Positions 1-5,959 of a DNA stretch of 8,402 nucleotides are shown here, in pieces. The notes beneath the pieces were generated by a model. It did no database searches. It was not told the DNA's origin and saw nothing but the letters and a program-made list of their open reading frames with translations. Source of the stretch: Gammaproteobacteria bacterium (GTDB lineage: Bacteria; Pseudomonadota; Gammaproteobacteria; Steroidobacterales; GCA-2729495); assembly GCA_023383735.1 (NCBI GenBank), contig JAHDYN010000062.1, positions 1 to 8,402 on the forward strand, written 5' to 3'. Within the stretch, counting starts at the first letter, position 1, and each line of letters starts with the position of its first letter. A program made the position numbers and the translations under genes.

Positions 1-755
1 AGCTGATGCGCCAGCCGTACACCGGCTGCAACCCGCGCGGCATGATGCTCTCGCGCGACAAGGTGCTGTCCAAGCAGATTCTTGCCTATCACCGCATTCC
101 GACACCGCACTTTCAGGTGTTCCGGCGCGGCATGCGCCTGCGCCTGTCGCGCAAGCTGTCATTTCCGCTGTTCGTGAAGTCGGCTGTCGAGGATGCCTCG
201 CTGGGCATCGCCCAGGCGTCGATCGTCGACGATCCCGCAAAGCTGGCGGAGCGCGTGGCCTTCATTCACGACAGTCTCGGCACCGATGCGCTGGTTGAGG
301 AGTACATCGCCGGGCGCGAACTCTACGTGGGCGTGCTGGGCAACACGCGGCTCACGACCTTGCCGGTCTGGGAAATGCACTTCGGCAGCCTGGCTGGCCT
401 GCAGGCCGGCATCGCCACGCGCAAGGTCAAGTGGGACGGCAACTACCAGCGCAAGCACGGCATACATACCGACCGGGCCCGGGACCTGCCCGAAGGCGTG
501 ACGGAAAAGCTCAACCGCCTGAGCCGGCGCATTTACCGTGCGCTGCACATGAGCGGTTATGCGCGCATGGATTTTCGTCTTGCCGCCGACGGCACGCCCT
601 ATCTGCTCGAAGCGAACTGCAACCCGAACCTGAGTTACGGCGAGGATTTCGCCGAATCCGCCGAAACGGCCGGTATCGGCTACGAGCAGTTGATGCACCG
701 GCTCATCAAGCTCGGTCTCGGTTACCAGGCCGAGTGGCGGACCATGGAGCCCTGA
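1..755 (+). CDS. ATP-grasp ligase, D-alanine--D-alanine ligase-like (5' end missing)
   Basis: C-terminal part of an ATP-grasp ligase. The reading frame is already open at the window edge, and the first visible ATG (base 6) falls in a segment, LMRQPYTGCNP, that matches the 'IPYTGSG' region of D-Ala-D-Ala ligases. Roughly 90 or more N-terminal residues should therefore lie upstream. Numbering from that ATG, visible features are the DK pair at 18-19, the ATP-binding strand FPLFVK with Lys58, the small-residue loop DASLG (63-67), the hinge VEEYIAGRE (97-105), and the metal ligands Asp189 (ARMDF), Glu202 and Asn204 (LEANCNP). The core looks catalytically intact. The family activates a carboxylate as acyl phosphate and joins it to an amine or similar nucleophile. 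The substrate is unknown. Residues 120-155 (VWEMHFG to QRKHGIH) differ from housekeeping Ddl, so I do not call it ddl. The next start codon follows the stop by four bases, which suggests coupled translation. Confidence 0.88.
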   Translation, partial: LMRQPYTGCNPRGMMLSRDKVLSKQILAYHRIPTPHFQVFRRGMRLRLSRKLSFPLFVKSAVEDASLGIAQASIVDDPAKLAERVAFIHDSLGTDALVEEYIAGRELYVGVLGNTRLTTLPVWEMHFGSLAGLQAGIATRKVKWDGNYQRKHGIHTDRARDLPEGVTEKLNRLSRRIYRALHMSGYARMDFRLAADGTPYLLEANCNPNLSYGEDFAESAETAGIGYEQLMHRLIKLGLGYQAEWRTMEP

Positions 756-759
756 AGCG

Positions 760-1266
760 ATGAAGAGGCGACGCGTGGTCGTCAGCGACCGCATGCAGGA
801 GCACTATGTCTACTACCTGACGGAGCCTGTGGGCAGGAATTTTGCCGAGGGTTTCAGGCCCGAGCTGACGCCGCCGCAGATGCTCGCGCTGGGCGTATTC
901 GGCGGCAAGTACATGACGGACTGTGTCGCTGAGTTTCCCGCGAGCTGGTTCAGGAAGGCGAAGCTGTCGCCGCTCCGGTATGACGCTGCGCTCAACTTCT
1001 TCGGCGTCCGGGCCTCGCAGCCCCTGGCGATCTGGCGCAGAAAGGGCTGGATCCGGGAGGAGGATCCGCGTGGCTGGTTTCAGTGGTATTGCCGTTATTA
1101 CATGGGCCGGCGCAGCGAGGACGATGCGCGGCAGATCGCGCGCTGGCGGGCGATACGCCGGCATGTGACCCAGTTGCAGCGCTCCTGCCTGCGTGGCGAC
1201 CTGGGCTGTCGCCCGCGCCAGCGCCAGGCCCTGCTGCACTGGGCGTATGACTCCCGGGTGCTGTAG
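760..1266 (+). CDS. Conserved protein of unknown function, Trp/Arg-rich, paired with the ATP-grasp gene
   Basis: A 168-residue soluble protein with no signal peptide or membrane segment. I recognise its style as a widespread uncharacterised family but can name no function. Blocks that look constrained are FRPELTP (32-38), LGVFGGKYMTDC (44-55), EFPASWF (58-64), LNFFGV (78-83), SQPLAIWRRKGWI (86-98), DPRGWFQWYCRYYMGRR (102-118) and CRPRQRQALLHWAYDSR (150-166). It has seven tryptophans, many arginines and four cysteines (55, 111, 143, 150). This composition would suit nucleic-acid or polyanion binding, or a compact aromatic core, but no known catalytic motif is visible. The start at 760 has GGAG at 746-749, ten bases upstream and inside the end of the ligase gene. 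The tight spacing argues that the two products act together. A 47-bp gap separates it from the acetyltransferase gene on the same strand. Confidence 0.85.
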   Translation: MKRRRVVVSDRMQEHYVYYLTEPVGRNFAEGFRPELTPPQMLALGVFGGKYMTDCVAEFPASWFRKAKLSPLRYDAALNFFGVRASQPLAIWRRKGWIREEDPRGWFQWYCRYYMGRRSEDDARQIARWRAIRRHVTQLQRSCLRGDLGCRPRQRQALLHWAYDSRVL

Positions 1267-1313
1267 CTGAGTGCTGCTGCCCGGCGAGTGCCTGTCCATG
1301 AGGTAACCGGAAA

Positions 1314-1766
1314 GTGATCAGTATTCGCGACGCGACTGTGGCCGATGCCGAACGGGTGCATGCCTTGCACGTGGCTTCTTCGACGGCGGTTTACCAGCGG
1401 TCCTTCGGCGGAAAGGGTCTTGAACAGTGGCTGGCCACCCGCAGCCCGGAAGTCTGCGCAGCAGAGATCGCCAAATGGGCGGTGATCGTGGCCGAAGAAG
1501 ACAAGCTGATGGTCGGCTTCGCTGCGCTGGACGCGGCAAAAGCCAATGTCGATGCCGTGTATGTCGCACCTGAACGCTGGCGCCAGGGCATCGGCCGAGC
1601 CCTGCTGATTCGCCTCGAGGAGATCGCCAGAGCGGCCGGACTGTCGCGCATCACCCTGCAGGCGGCGGGCCCCGCCATCAAGTTCTACCAGAGCCAGGGC
1701 TACACGGCGGTGAAAGACCCGGGTCCGAATCCTTCATGGGCCGAAATGGACAAGCGCCTGGCCTGA
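1314..1766 (+). CDS. GNAT-family N-acetyltransferase
   Basis: A 150-residue single-domain GNAT protein, the usual size for the family. It transfers an acetyl group from acetyl-CoA to an amine of an unidentified substrate. The N-terminal strand and helix (ISIRDATVADAERV, 2-15) is the standard GNAT opening. The strand before the CoA loop is NVDAVYVAPERW (78-89), followed by the pyrophosphate-binding loop RQGIGRAL (90-97). The C-terminal motif AIKFYQSQGY (121-130) is the typical family ending. The first position of the Q/R-x-x-G-x-G signature is occupied by Trp89, a mild deviation. Translation most likely starts at GTG (1314), with AGG at 1301-1303 ten bases upstream; the ATG at 1298 is out of frame. 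It could be a third member of the upstream ligase cluster or an independent gene. It converges on the ACR3 gene, with stop codons 14 bp apart. Confidence 0.88.
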   Translation: MISIRDATVADAERVHALHVASSTAVYQRSFGGKGLEQWLATRSPEVCAAEIAKWAVIVAEEDKLMVGFAALDAAKANVDAVYVAPERWRQGIGRALLIRLEEIARAAGLSRITLQAAGPAIKFYQSQGYTAVKDPGPNPSWAEMDKRLA

Positions 1767-1768
1767 GG

Positions 1769-1794
1769 GGCGGAACCGCTTCATTCGTGAAGGC
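1769..1794. terminator. Weak hairpins between convergent genes
   Basis: The gap between two convergent stop codons and the end of the ACR3 gene contains GCGG-AA-CCGC (1770-1779) and then CTTCA-TTCG-TGAAG (1779-1792), a 5-bp stem with a TTCG tetraloop sequence. Either could fold in both transcripts, and a hairpin shared by convergent genes often serves as a bidirectional terminator. No T-tract follows on either strand, so intrinsic termination is doubtful. Confidence 0.25.
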
Positions 1795-2821
1795 CGCGAA
1801 ACTGGCCCGTGAACAAGTGGCGTGTACGATTGACGATCGCCACCAGTGACAACATGACCGGCACCTCGACCAGTACGCCCACCACGGTTGCCAGTGCCGC
1901 GCCGGATCCAAGACCAAACAGCGAAATGGCCACTGCCACCGCCAGTTCGAAGAAGTTCGAAGTACCGATCAGGCTGGCGGGTGCGGCAATATCGTGAGGC
2001 AATTTCATGTATTTCGCTGCTGCATAGGTCAGCAGGAAAATCCCATAGGTCTGAATCAGCAGCGGAATGGCTATCAGGCCGATGATCAGCGGCTGGCTGA
2101 TGATTGTTTCTGCCTGAAACCCGAACAGCAGCACGACGGTGGCAAGCAGCCCGACAACCGCCCATGGTTTGAGCCAGCTGACGAATGTATCCAGGCGATG
2201 GCCGTTGCCACTGCCTTCCAGCCGACGGCGGGTGAGTGCGCCGATGGCCAGCGGAAGGACAACGTACAGGATCACCGACAGTAGCAATGTTTCCCACGGC
2301 ACATGAATATCGCTGACGCCGAGAAGAAAGGCCGCGATGGGCACAAACGCGAACACCATGACGATGTCGTTCACGGAGACCTGGACGAGTGTGTAGTTGG
2401 GGTCGCCTTTGGTCAGCTGGCTCCAGACGAAGACCATCGCCGTGCACGGGGCCGTTCCCAGCAATATCATCCCTGCGATGTATTCGGTGGCAGACTGGGG
2501 GTCTACCCACTGCACAAAAAGAACCTTGAAGAACAGCCAGCCCAGTGCCGCCATGCTGAATGGCTTGATCAACCAGTTGATGGCCAGGGTGAGCAGCAGG
2601 CCTTGAGGATTCCTGCCTACATTCCTGATGGCGGTGAAGTCGATCTGCACCATCATCGGGTAGATCATTACCCAGATCAGTACGGCGACCACAAGATTCA
2701 CATGGGCGTATTCCAGTCGGGCGATCTGTCCGAACAGGTTCGGGGCGATGTTTCCCAGCACGATCCCCGCAATGATCGAGAGTCCGACCCAGACCGACAG
2801 GTAGCGTTCGAATATACCCAT
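1781..2821 (-). CDS. acr3: ACR3-family arsenite efflux permease
   Basis: Inner-membrane transporter that exports arsenite, and in some members antimonite, driven by the membrane potential or proton gradient. The 346-residue protein is the normal family length and consists almost wholly of hydrophobic segments, consistent with ten transmembrane helices. It opens with GIFERYLSVWVGL, typical of ACR3. The conserved block LGTAPCTAMVFVWSQL carries the essential TM4 cysteine (Cys126), and SNFFELAVAVAIS carries the conserved TM9 glutamate (Glu292). Two earlier in-frame ATGs exist (2839 and 2830). I prefer 2821 because GAGGA (2835-2831) sits nine bases before it, whereas that same sequence lies inside or against the earlier starts. 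No arsR, arsC or arsH lies beside it. Six rows sampled by eye average about 56% G+C against about 65% in neighbouring genes. Part of this may reflect its hydrophobic codons, and part may reflect transfer. Confidence 0.92.
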   Translation of the reverse strand: MGIFERYLSVWVGLSIIAGIVLGNIAPNLFGQIARLEYAHVNLVVAVLIWVMIYPMMVQIDFTAIRNVGRNPQGLLLTLAINWLIKPFSMAALGWLFFKVLFVQWVDPQSATEYIAGMILLGTAPCTAMVFVWSQLTKGDPNYTLVQVSVNDIVMVFAFVPIAAFLLGVSDIHVPWETLLLSVILYVVLPLAIGALTRRRLEGSGNGHRLDTFVSWLKPWAVVGLLATVVLLFGFQAETIISQPLIIGLIAIPLLIQTYGIFLLTYAAAKYMKLPHDIAAPASLIGTSNFFELAVAVAISLFGLGSGAALATVVGVLVEVPVMLSLVAIVNRTRHLFTGQFRGLHE

Positions 2822-2830
2822 CAATACCAT

Positions 2831-2835
2831 TCCTC
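2831..2835 (-). promoter_or_regulatory. Shine-Dalgarno sequence that decides the ACR3 start
   Basis: On the minus strand GAGGA is followed by nine bases and then ATG at 2821. With the alternative start at 2839 this motif would be inside the coding region, and with 2830 it would abut the start codon. It therefore supports the shorter protein, which also matches the usual ACR3 N-terminus. Confidence 0.6.
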
Positions 2836-2846
2836 GCATGCATTTG

Positions 2847-2858
2847 TTTCAGGTGAAA
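2847..2858. promoter_or_regulatory. Inverted repeat TTTCA-GG-TGAAA between divergent starts
   Basis: Perfect 5-bp arms with a 2-bp centre, lying in the 39-bp space between the divergent ACR3 and hemerythrin-like starts and overlapping the AGGTG ribosome-binding site of the latter. It could be an operator serving both genes, but a repeat this short could arise by chance. GCATGC (2836-2841) next to it is also self-complementary. Confidence 0.25.
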
Positions 2859-2860
2859 TC

Positions 2861-3343
2861 ATGGCCAAACGACATCCTGCACTGATTCCCGTCGCACGCG
2901 AACACCACGAATGCCTGATCCTCGCGCAACGGCTGATGCGCGGAGCCCGGGTACCGGATGGTGACTGGCCGCGCGATCCCGTGCAGCAGGCGGCAATGCT
3001 GGCCGAATTTTTCAAGCGACATCTGCGGCAGCACTTCGCCATCGAGGAGGCTCTTGTGTTCCCGGCGGCCTGCAGCGCCGGCAGTGAAGCGGGTGCGCTG
3101 GTCCTGCAGTTGCTGGACGAGCATCGGGACATGGAGTCCCGGGTGGAGCAACTGGCGGCGAACCCGCAGGTAATGGCCACCGAGCTCGCGGCATTTGGCG
3201 AACTGCTGAATGCACACATTCGCCTTGAAGACCGGCAGCTCTTTCCGTTGATGGAAGCAGGGATGTCGGCCGACGCCTTGCTGGAACTGCAGCGGCGCAT
3301 CGAGTCGCATTACGGTGATGGCCAGGGCCTTGTGCGGTTCTAG
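2861..3343 (+). CDS. Hemerythrin-like HHE cation-binding domain protein
   Basis: A 160-residue cytoplasmic four-helix-bundle protein expected to bind a non-haem di-iron centre. Candidate ligands follow the hemerythrin pattern: His15/His16 (REHHE), His54 and His58 with Glu62 (HLRQHFAIEE), His88 (LLDEHRDME), and His119 with Glu123 (HIRLED). Both halves carry the H-x3-E signature, and each is followed by a phenylalanine-rich turn (VFPA and LFPL). Members bind oxygen or NO, store iron or sense redox state; the role here is not evident. Start ATG 2861 has AGGTG at 2851-2855, five bases upstream. The frame stays open far to the left only because it is antisense to the ACR3 gene, and no start codon in frame lies in the 39-bp intergenic gap. 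It is divergent from ACR3, and its stop overlaps that of the TetR gene in a shared CTAG. Confidence 0.87.
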   Translation: MAKRHPALIPVAREHHECLILAQRLMRGARVPDGDWPRDPVQQAAMLAEFFKRHLRQHFAIEEALVFPAACSAGSEAGALVLQLLDEHRDMESRVEQLAANPQVMATELAAFGELLNAHIRLEDRQLFPLMEAGMSADALLELQRRIESHYGDGQGLVRF

Positions 3344-4086
3344 CGGCGGCGTGTGTTGGGGGTCAGGCGCGGGCTCTTGCGTTTGAGTGACGGCGCCTTG
3401 CGGGTGCCCGTCGTCCTCGTCGTCGTTTTCAGTTCACGCCGGGTCGCGGTGCCGACGGGCGCCAGCAGGCCGCCCGCAACCACGTCGATCAGGTTGCTCA
3501 CGAACAGCGTCTGTCCGGACGGGCCCGCGTTCTCGCGCAGCAGGTCCTGGTCGGCCAGCGCATGGATGATCTGCTCCCACATCAGGCCGATGCGCAGGCT
3601 GCCGAGCGGTGCCGGCAGTTCCGGCAGGCTGCGACGGAGGTGTGCAACGATGCGTGAGAGACCGTCGGCGTGACGGCTGGTCCACAGCTTGTCGAGGCGC
3701 AATTGCGGGTGGCCGATGACCTGTGCCAGGCAGCGGATGTAGTGCGCGCCGCCTTCGCTGCCGGTCACTTCTTCGACGATGGGCATCACCACGCCTTCGA
3801 CCAGCGCATGCACGTCGCCCTGCCGGTTCTCCGCTTCAATGCGCGCCAGTATTTCGAGTCGCCGGCGGTTCACGCGCTCCATGCGGAAGTCGTAGATGAT
3901 GTCGATGAGCGCTTCCTTGGAGCCGAAGTGATAGAGCGTCGCCGAGAGGTTGCGCTGGCCGGCTTCGGTATTGATCTGTCGCAGCGATACGGCATCGATG
4001 CCGTGCTCGGCGAACAGGCGCTCCGCGGTCAGGATCAGCAGTTCCCTGGTGTTCTGTGCGGCGGCAGCTTTCGGTGCGACTGTCAT
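3340..4086 (-). CDS. TetR/AcrR-family transcriptional regulator with basic C-terminal tail
   Basis: A 248-residue DNA-binding regulator. The N-terminal TetR domain is clear: TRELLILTAERLFAEHG (13-29), the helix-turn-helix at about 34-56 (SLRQINTEAGQRNLSATLYHF), then GSKEALIDIIYDF. Residues 60-210 form the helical ligand-binding and dimerisation part. The last 33 or so residues (216-248) are a low-complexity tail dominated by Arg, Lys and Thr with Pro and Ser, not typical of TetR proteins. The start at 4086 is the only plausible one near the domain. It lies 14 bp after the dioxygenase stop, and a GAGG overlapping that stop is a weak, distant ribosome-binding site, so translation is probably coupled. 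Its position as last gene in the unit suggests it controls the dioxygenase operon and itself, usually as a repressor released by a small molecule. Its stop shares the CTAG at 3340-3343 with the hemerythrin-like gene. Confidence 0.9.
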   Translation of the reverse strand: MTVAPKAAAAQNTRELLILTAERLFAEHGIDAVSLRQINTEAGQRNLSATLYHFGSKEALIDIIYDFRMERVNRRRLEILARIEAENRQGDVHALVEGVVMPIVEEVTGSEGGAHYIRCLAQVIGHPQLRLDKLWTSRHADGLSRIVAHLRRSLPELPAPLGSLRIGLMWEQIIHALADQDLLRENAGPSGQTLFVSNLIDVVAGGLLAPVGTATRRELKTTTRTTGTRKAPSLKRKSPRLTPNTRRR

Positions 4087-4100
4087 GCCGGTGCTGCGCC

Positions 4101-5096
4101 TCAGCCTGCGGTCGTGCCGGTGGTGTGGCCGTAGGCGAGCTCGGGCCGGGTATCGAACAGCTCCTCGGTATTCACATAGGGCGCATCGCCGAACTCCAGG
4201 CGCTTTTCCTGCTCCGGATGAAAGGACGGCCGCTGGTCGTCGACGACCGGAATACGCTGCATCAGCCTGAAGGCCGGGAAGAAGTCGTTGATGCCGCGAT
4301 GCTGGGTGCAGCGGTTGTCCCACATCGCGACCGAGTTGTTTTCCCAGCGGAAGCGGCATTCGAATTCCGGGCTGTAGCTGTGCCGGTACAGGAACTGCAG
4401 CAGGTTCTCGCTTTCTTTTGCGCTGAGTTCGATGATCCGGTCGGTGAGCAGTTCGCTGGCGTAGATGGACTTGCGGCCGGTTTCGGGATGCACGCGAATC
4501 AGCGGATGAATGGTTGGCGGGTTGCGCTTCATCATGTTGCCGAGCGCCTGCACGCCGTACTGGCGGAGTATGCCCATGCCGAAGGACTTCATCAGGCTGT
4601 GTTCGGTGGTGAGTCCGTCGAGGAAGGCCTGCATGGGTGCCGACAGGGCCGCATAGGCTTTTTCCATGTCCGCCCAGATGGTGTCGCCACCGGCCCCGGG
4701 CATGTCGATGCCGTGCAGGATGGAAAACTTGGAGGGGTAGGTGCGGAAGGAATCATCGGCGTGGAAGTTCACGTCGGAGCCGATCTTCGAGAACTGGTCG
4801 TATTGCTGGCGCCGGATCATCGGGTAGCCCTCGGGCTGCGGGATGGCGCCCGGGCCCTGTGGCGTGCCGAAGCGGCGAGCAAAGGCCAGGTGGCGATCGT
4901 TGTCGAGCGGCTGGTCGCGGAAGAAGATCACCTTGAACTCGAGCAGCGCCTGGCGCAGTTCATCGATCACCGGCTGCGGCAGATCTTCCGCGATTTCTAT
5001 GCCGTGTATCTCGGCGCCGAGTGCGCCGCTGACCGGGCGGATGCTGAAGTGCTGGAAAGTCGGCAAGTCGCGTTGCGAGACGAACTCGTAGGTCAT
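4101..5096 (-). CDS. TauD/TfdA-family Fe(II)/2-oxoglutarate-dependent dioxygenase
   Basis: A 331-residue cytoplasmic oxygenase that couples decarboxylation of 2-oxoglutarate to hydroxylation, and often cleavage, of a small substrate. The iron facial triad is visible: His112 and Asp114 in FHADDSF, and His266 in CTQHRGIND. The 2-oxoglutarate-binding arginines follow at the spacing seen in TauD: Arg277 (+11) and Arg281 (+15). GAGGDTIWADM (135-144) and NSVAMWDNR (254-262) are further family blocks. It is longer than TauD and TfdA (about 285) because of an insertion around 167-195 (SLMKSFGMG to MMKRNPPTIHP) and a C-terminal extension. Taurine or 2,4-D specificity should therefore not be assumed. 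I choose ATG 5096 because GGGAG (5108-5104) lies seven bases upstream; the ATG at 5132 gives an atypical leader (MCPDRWNPGS). It is transcribed with the TetR gene and perhaps with the upstream hydrolase. Confidence 0.92.
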   Translation of the reverse strand: MTYEFVSQRDLPTFQHFSIRPVSGALGAEIHGIEIAEDLPQPVIDELRQALLEFKVIFFRDQPLDNDRHLAFARRFGTPQGPGAIPQPEGYPMIRRQQYDQFSKIGSDVNFHADDSFRTYPSKFSILHGIDMPGAGGDTIWADMEKAYAALSAPMQAFLDGLTTEHSLMKSFGMGILRQYGVQALGNMMKRNPPTIHPLIRVHPETGRKSIYASELLTDRIIELSAKESENLLQFLYRHSYSPEFECRFRWENNSVAMWDNRCTQHRGINDFFPAFRLMQRIPVVDDQRPSFHPEQEKRLEFGDAPYVNTEELFDTRPELAYGHTTGTTAG

Positions 5097-5103
5097 GGCC
5101 ATG

Positions 5104-5108
5104 CTCCC
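5104..5108 (-). promoter_or_regulatory. Shine-Dalgarno sequence of the dioxygenase gene
   Basis: GGGAG on the minus strand, with seven bases before ATG 5096. It favours that start over the in-frame ATGs at 5102 and 5132. Confidence 0.6.
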
Positions 5109-5130
5109 GGGATTCCATCGATCCGGGCAC

Positions 5131-5159
5131 AAGATGCCACGCGGGCGCAGCTAAAGCAA
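5131..5159 (-). promoter_or_regulatory. Candidate promoter of the dioxygenase-TetR unit
   Basis: On the minus strand TTGCTT (5159-5154) and CATCTT (5136-5131) are separated by 17 bp, the ideal sigma-70 spacing, although each matches its consensus hexamer at only three of six positions. The -35-like element is part of the adjacent palindrome, so a bound repressor would block it. A start point near 5125 would give a leader of about 30 bases. Confidence 0.3.
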
Positions 5160-5165
5160 TTGCTT
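5154..5165. promoter_or_regulatory. Perfect 12-bp palindrome, candidate TetR operator
   Basis: AAGCAATTGCTT is its own reverse complement over all 12 bases. It lies in the 95-bp gap between the hydrolase stop and the dioxygenase start, 57 bp upstream of the latter. TetR proteins bind palindromes near the promoters they control, often next to their own gene or operon, and the regulator gene is in this unit. Binding by this regulator is inferred. Confidence 0.5.
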
Positions 5166-5191
5166 CAGGTGGGGCAGGGAGTCGGAGCCGG

Positions 5192-5959
5192 TCAGGTCAA
5201 GGCAGGCGCCGGCAGCCGCAGACGGTCGCCGGGTTTGGCCACGCGCAGGCCGGCTGCACTCAGGGCGGCGCCATCGGCTGCCGATGCATAGTGATACACG
5301 ATCATTTGCCGGATCTGTTCCGGCGGGTATTCGCGGAGCAGATCCGGCAGGCCGGTGTGGGAGGGATTGCCGTGCAGGTCGCAGTCGTGGACCAGCGGCA
5401 TGCTGCCGTCAGCGTACTGCGCGATGACTTCCGGGATCGGCCGGGTGTCGCCGCTGTACAGGAAGGCCCCGCGCAGGCAGAGCCCGCAGGCAGTACCGGG
5501 CTGGTGGTGGCGCACCGGAAACACATCGAACCAGCAGCCGGCCTGCCAGAAACCGCGGCTGACCGGGATCAGTTGAAAAGCATCCCAGAAGTTGGCGCCG
5601 CCTTCGGCAACCACGTTGGGATAATCGGCGATACGCCCCTGCAGCAGAGGGACGAGCATGGCCGGTACATGGAGCCGCGTGCGATTCTGCTGTTCGCTGC
5701 CAAAAAAATTGGCGACGAACAGTCGCTCCAGGCCGGCCACATGATCCATGTGCACGTGCGTGATGAAGACAGCGGGTGGTGGCTGTCCGTAGCGGTCCAG
5801 AAAGGCGCTCAGTGCTTCCTGGCCGCAGTCCACCATGAGCAGGGGTGTGCCATTGCGCTCGAGCACCACGCTCGCCGAGCCCAGCTCCGGTGCGGCAGCG
5901 TTGCCGACGCCCAGAAAGTGCAGGATCCATTCGGCGGAATCGGTCGGCGAACTGGCCAT
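5192..5959 (-). CDS. Metallo-beta-lactamase-fold hydrolase (RNase Z-like subgroup)
   Basis: A 255-residue enzyme with a two-metal hydrolase centre. The motif H-x-H-x-D-H is present as THVHMDH (His68, His70, Asp72, His73). Further probable ligands are His151 or His152 (VRHHQPG), Asp171 in YSGDTRP, and His223 in VYHYAS, with HDCDLHG (191-197) nearby. The opening WILHFLGVGNAAAPELGSAS and the MVDCG strand (42-46) resemble the RNase Z/arylsulfatase-like branch of the fold. The RNase Z exosite arm is not evident, so tRNA processing is unlikely. Substrates in this branch include sulfate, phosphate and cyclic esters, so the reaction stays open. No signal peptide is visible. The start at 5959 has GGAG (5972-5969) nine bases upstream. 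Downstream on the same strand are the dioxygenase and TetR genes, so it may be the first gene of that unit or be transcribed separately. Confidence 0.88.
   Translation of the reverse strand: MASSPTDSAEWILHFLGVGNAAAPELGSASVVLERNGTPLLMVDCGQEALSAFLDRYGQPPPAVFITHVHMDHVAGLERLFVANFFGSEQQNRTRLHVPAMLVPLLQGRIADYPNVVAEGGANFWDAFQLIPVSRGFWQAGCWFDVFPVRHHQPGTACGLCLRGAFLYSGDTRPIPEVIAQYADGSMPLVHDCDLHGNPSHTGLPDLLREYPPEQIRQMIVYHYASAADGAALSAAGLRVAKPGDRLRLPAPALT

Noticed and set aside
1..755. Calling the first gene ddl
   Set aside because: The fold and ligands fit, but the N-terminal domain is missing, the central region is unlike housekeeping Ddl, and no cell-wall genes are adjacent.
1734..2843. 369-codon minus-strand frame over the permease gene
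   Set aside because: It is out of frame with the ACR3 protein; the translation is rich in Arg, His and Gly with no membrane segments.
2303..2860. Long N-terminal extension of the hemerythrin-like protein
   Set aside because: The upstream part is antisense to the ACR3 gene, and the HHE domain is complete from the ATG at 2861, which has its own ribosome-binding site.
4087..4359. N-terminal extension of the TetR protein
   Set aside because: It overlaps the end of the dioxygenase gene in another frame. The TetR fold begins right after the ATG at 4086.
4101..5096. Naming the dioxygenase tauD or tfdA
   Set aside because: The catalytic residues are shared by the whole family. This protein is some 45 residues longer, with an insertion, and no taurine transport genes are nearby.
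4056..5291. 411-codon open frame on the plus strand
   Set aside because: It is antisense to the dioxygenase gene, which carries a full set of catalytic motifs. The translation is low in recognisable motifs and is explained by high-G+C codon structure.
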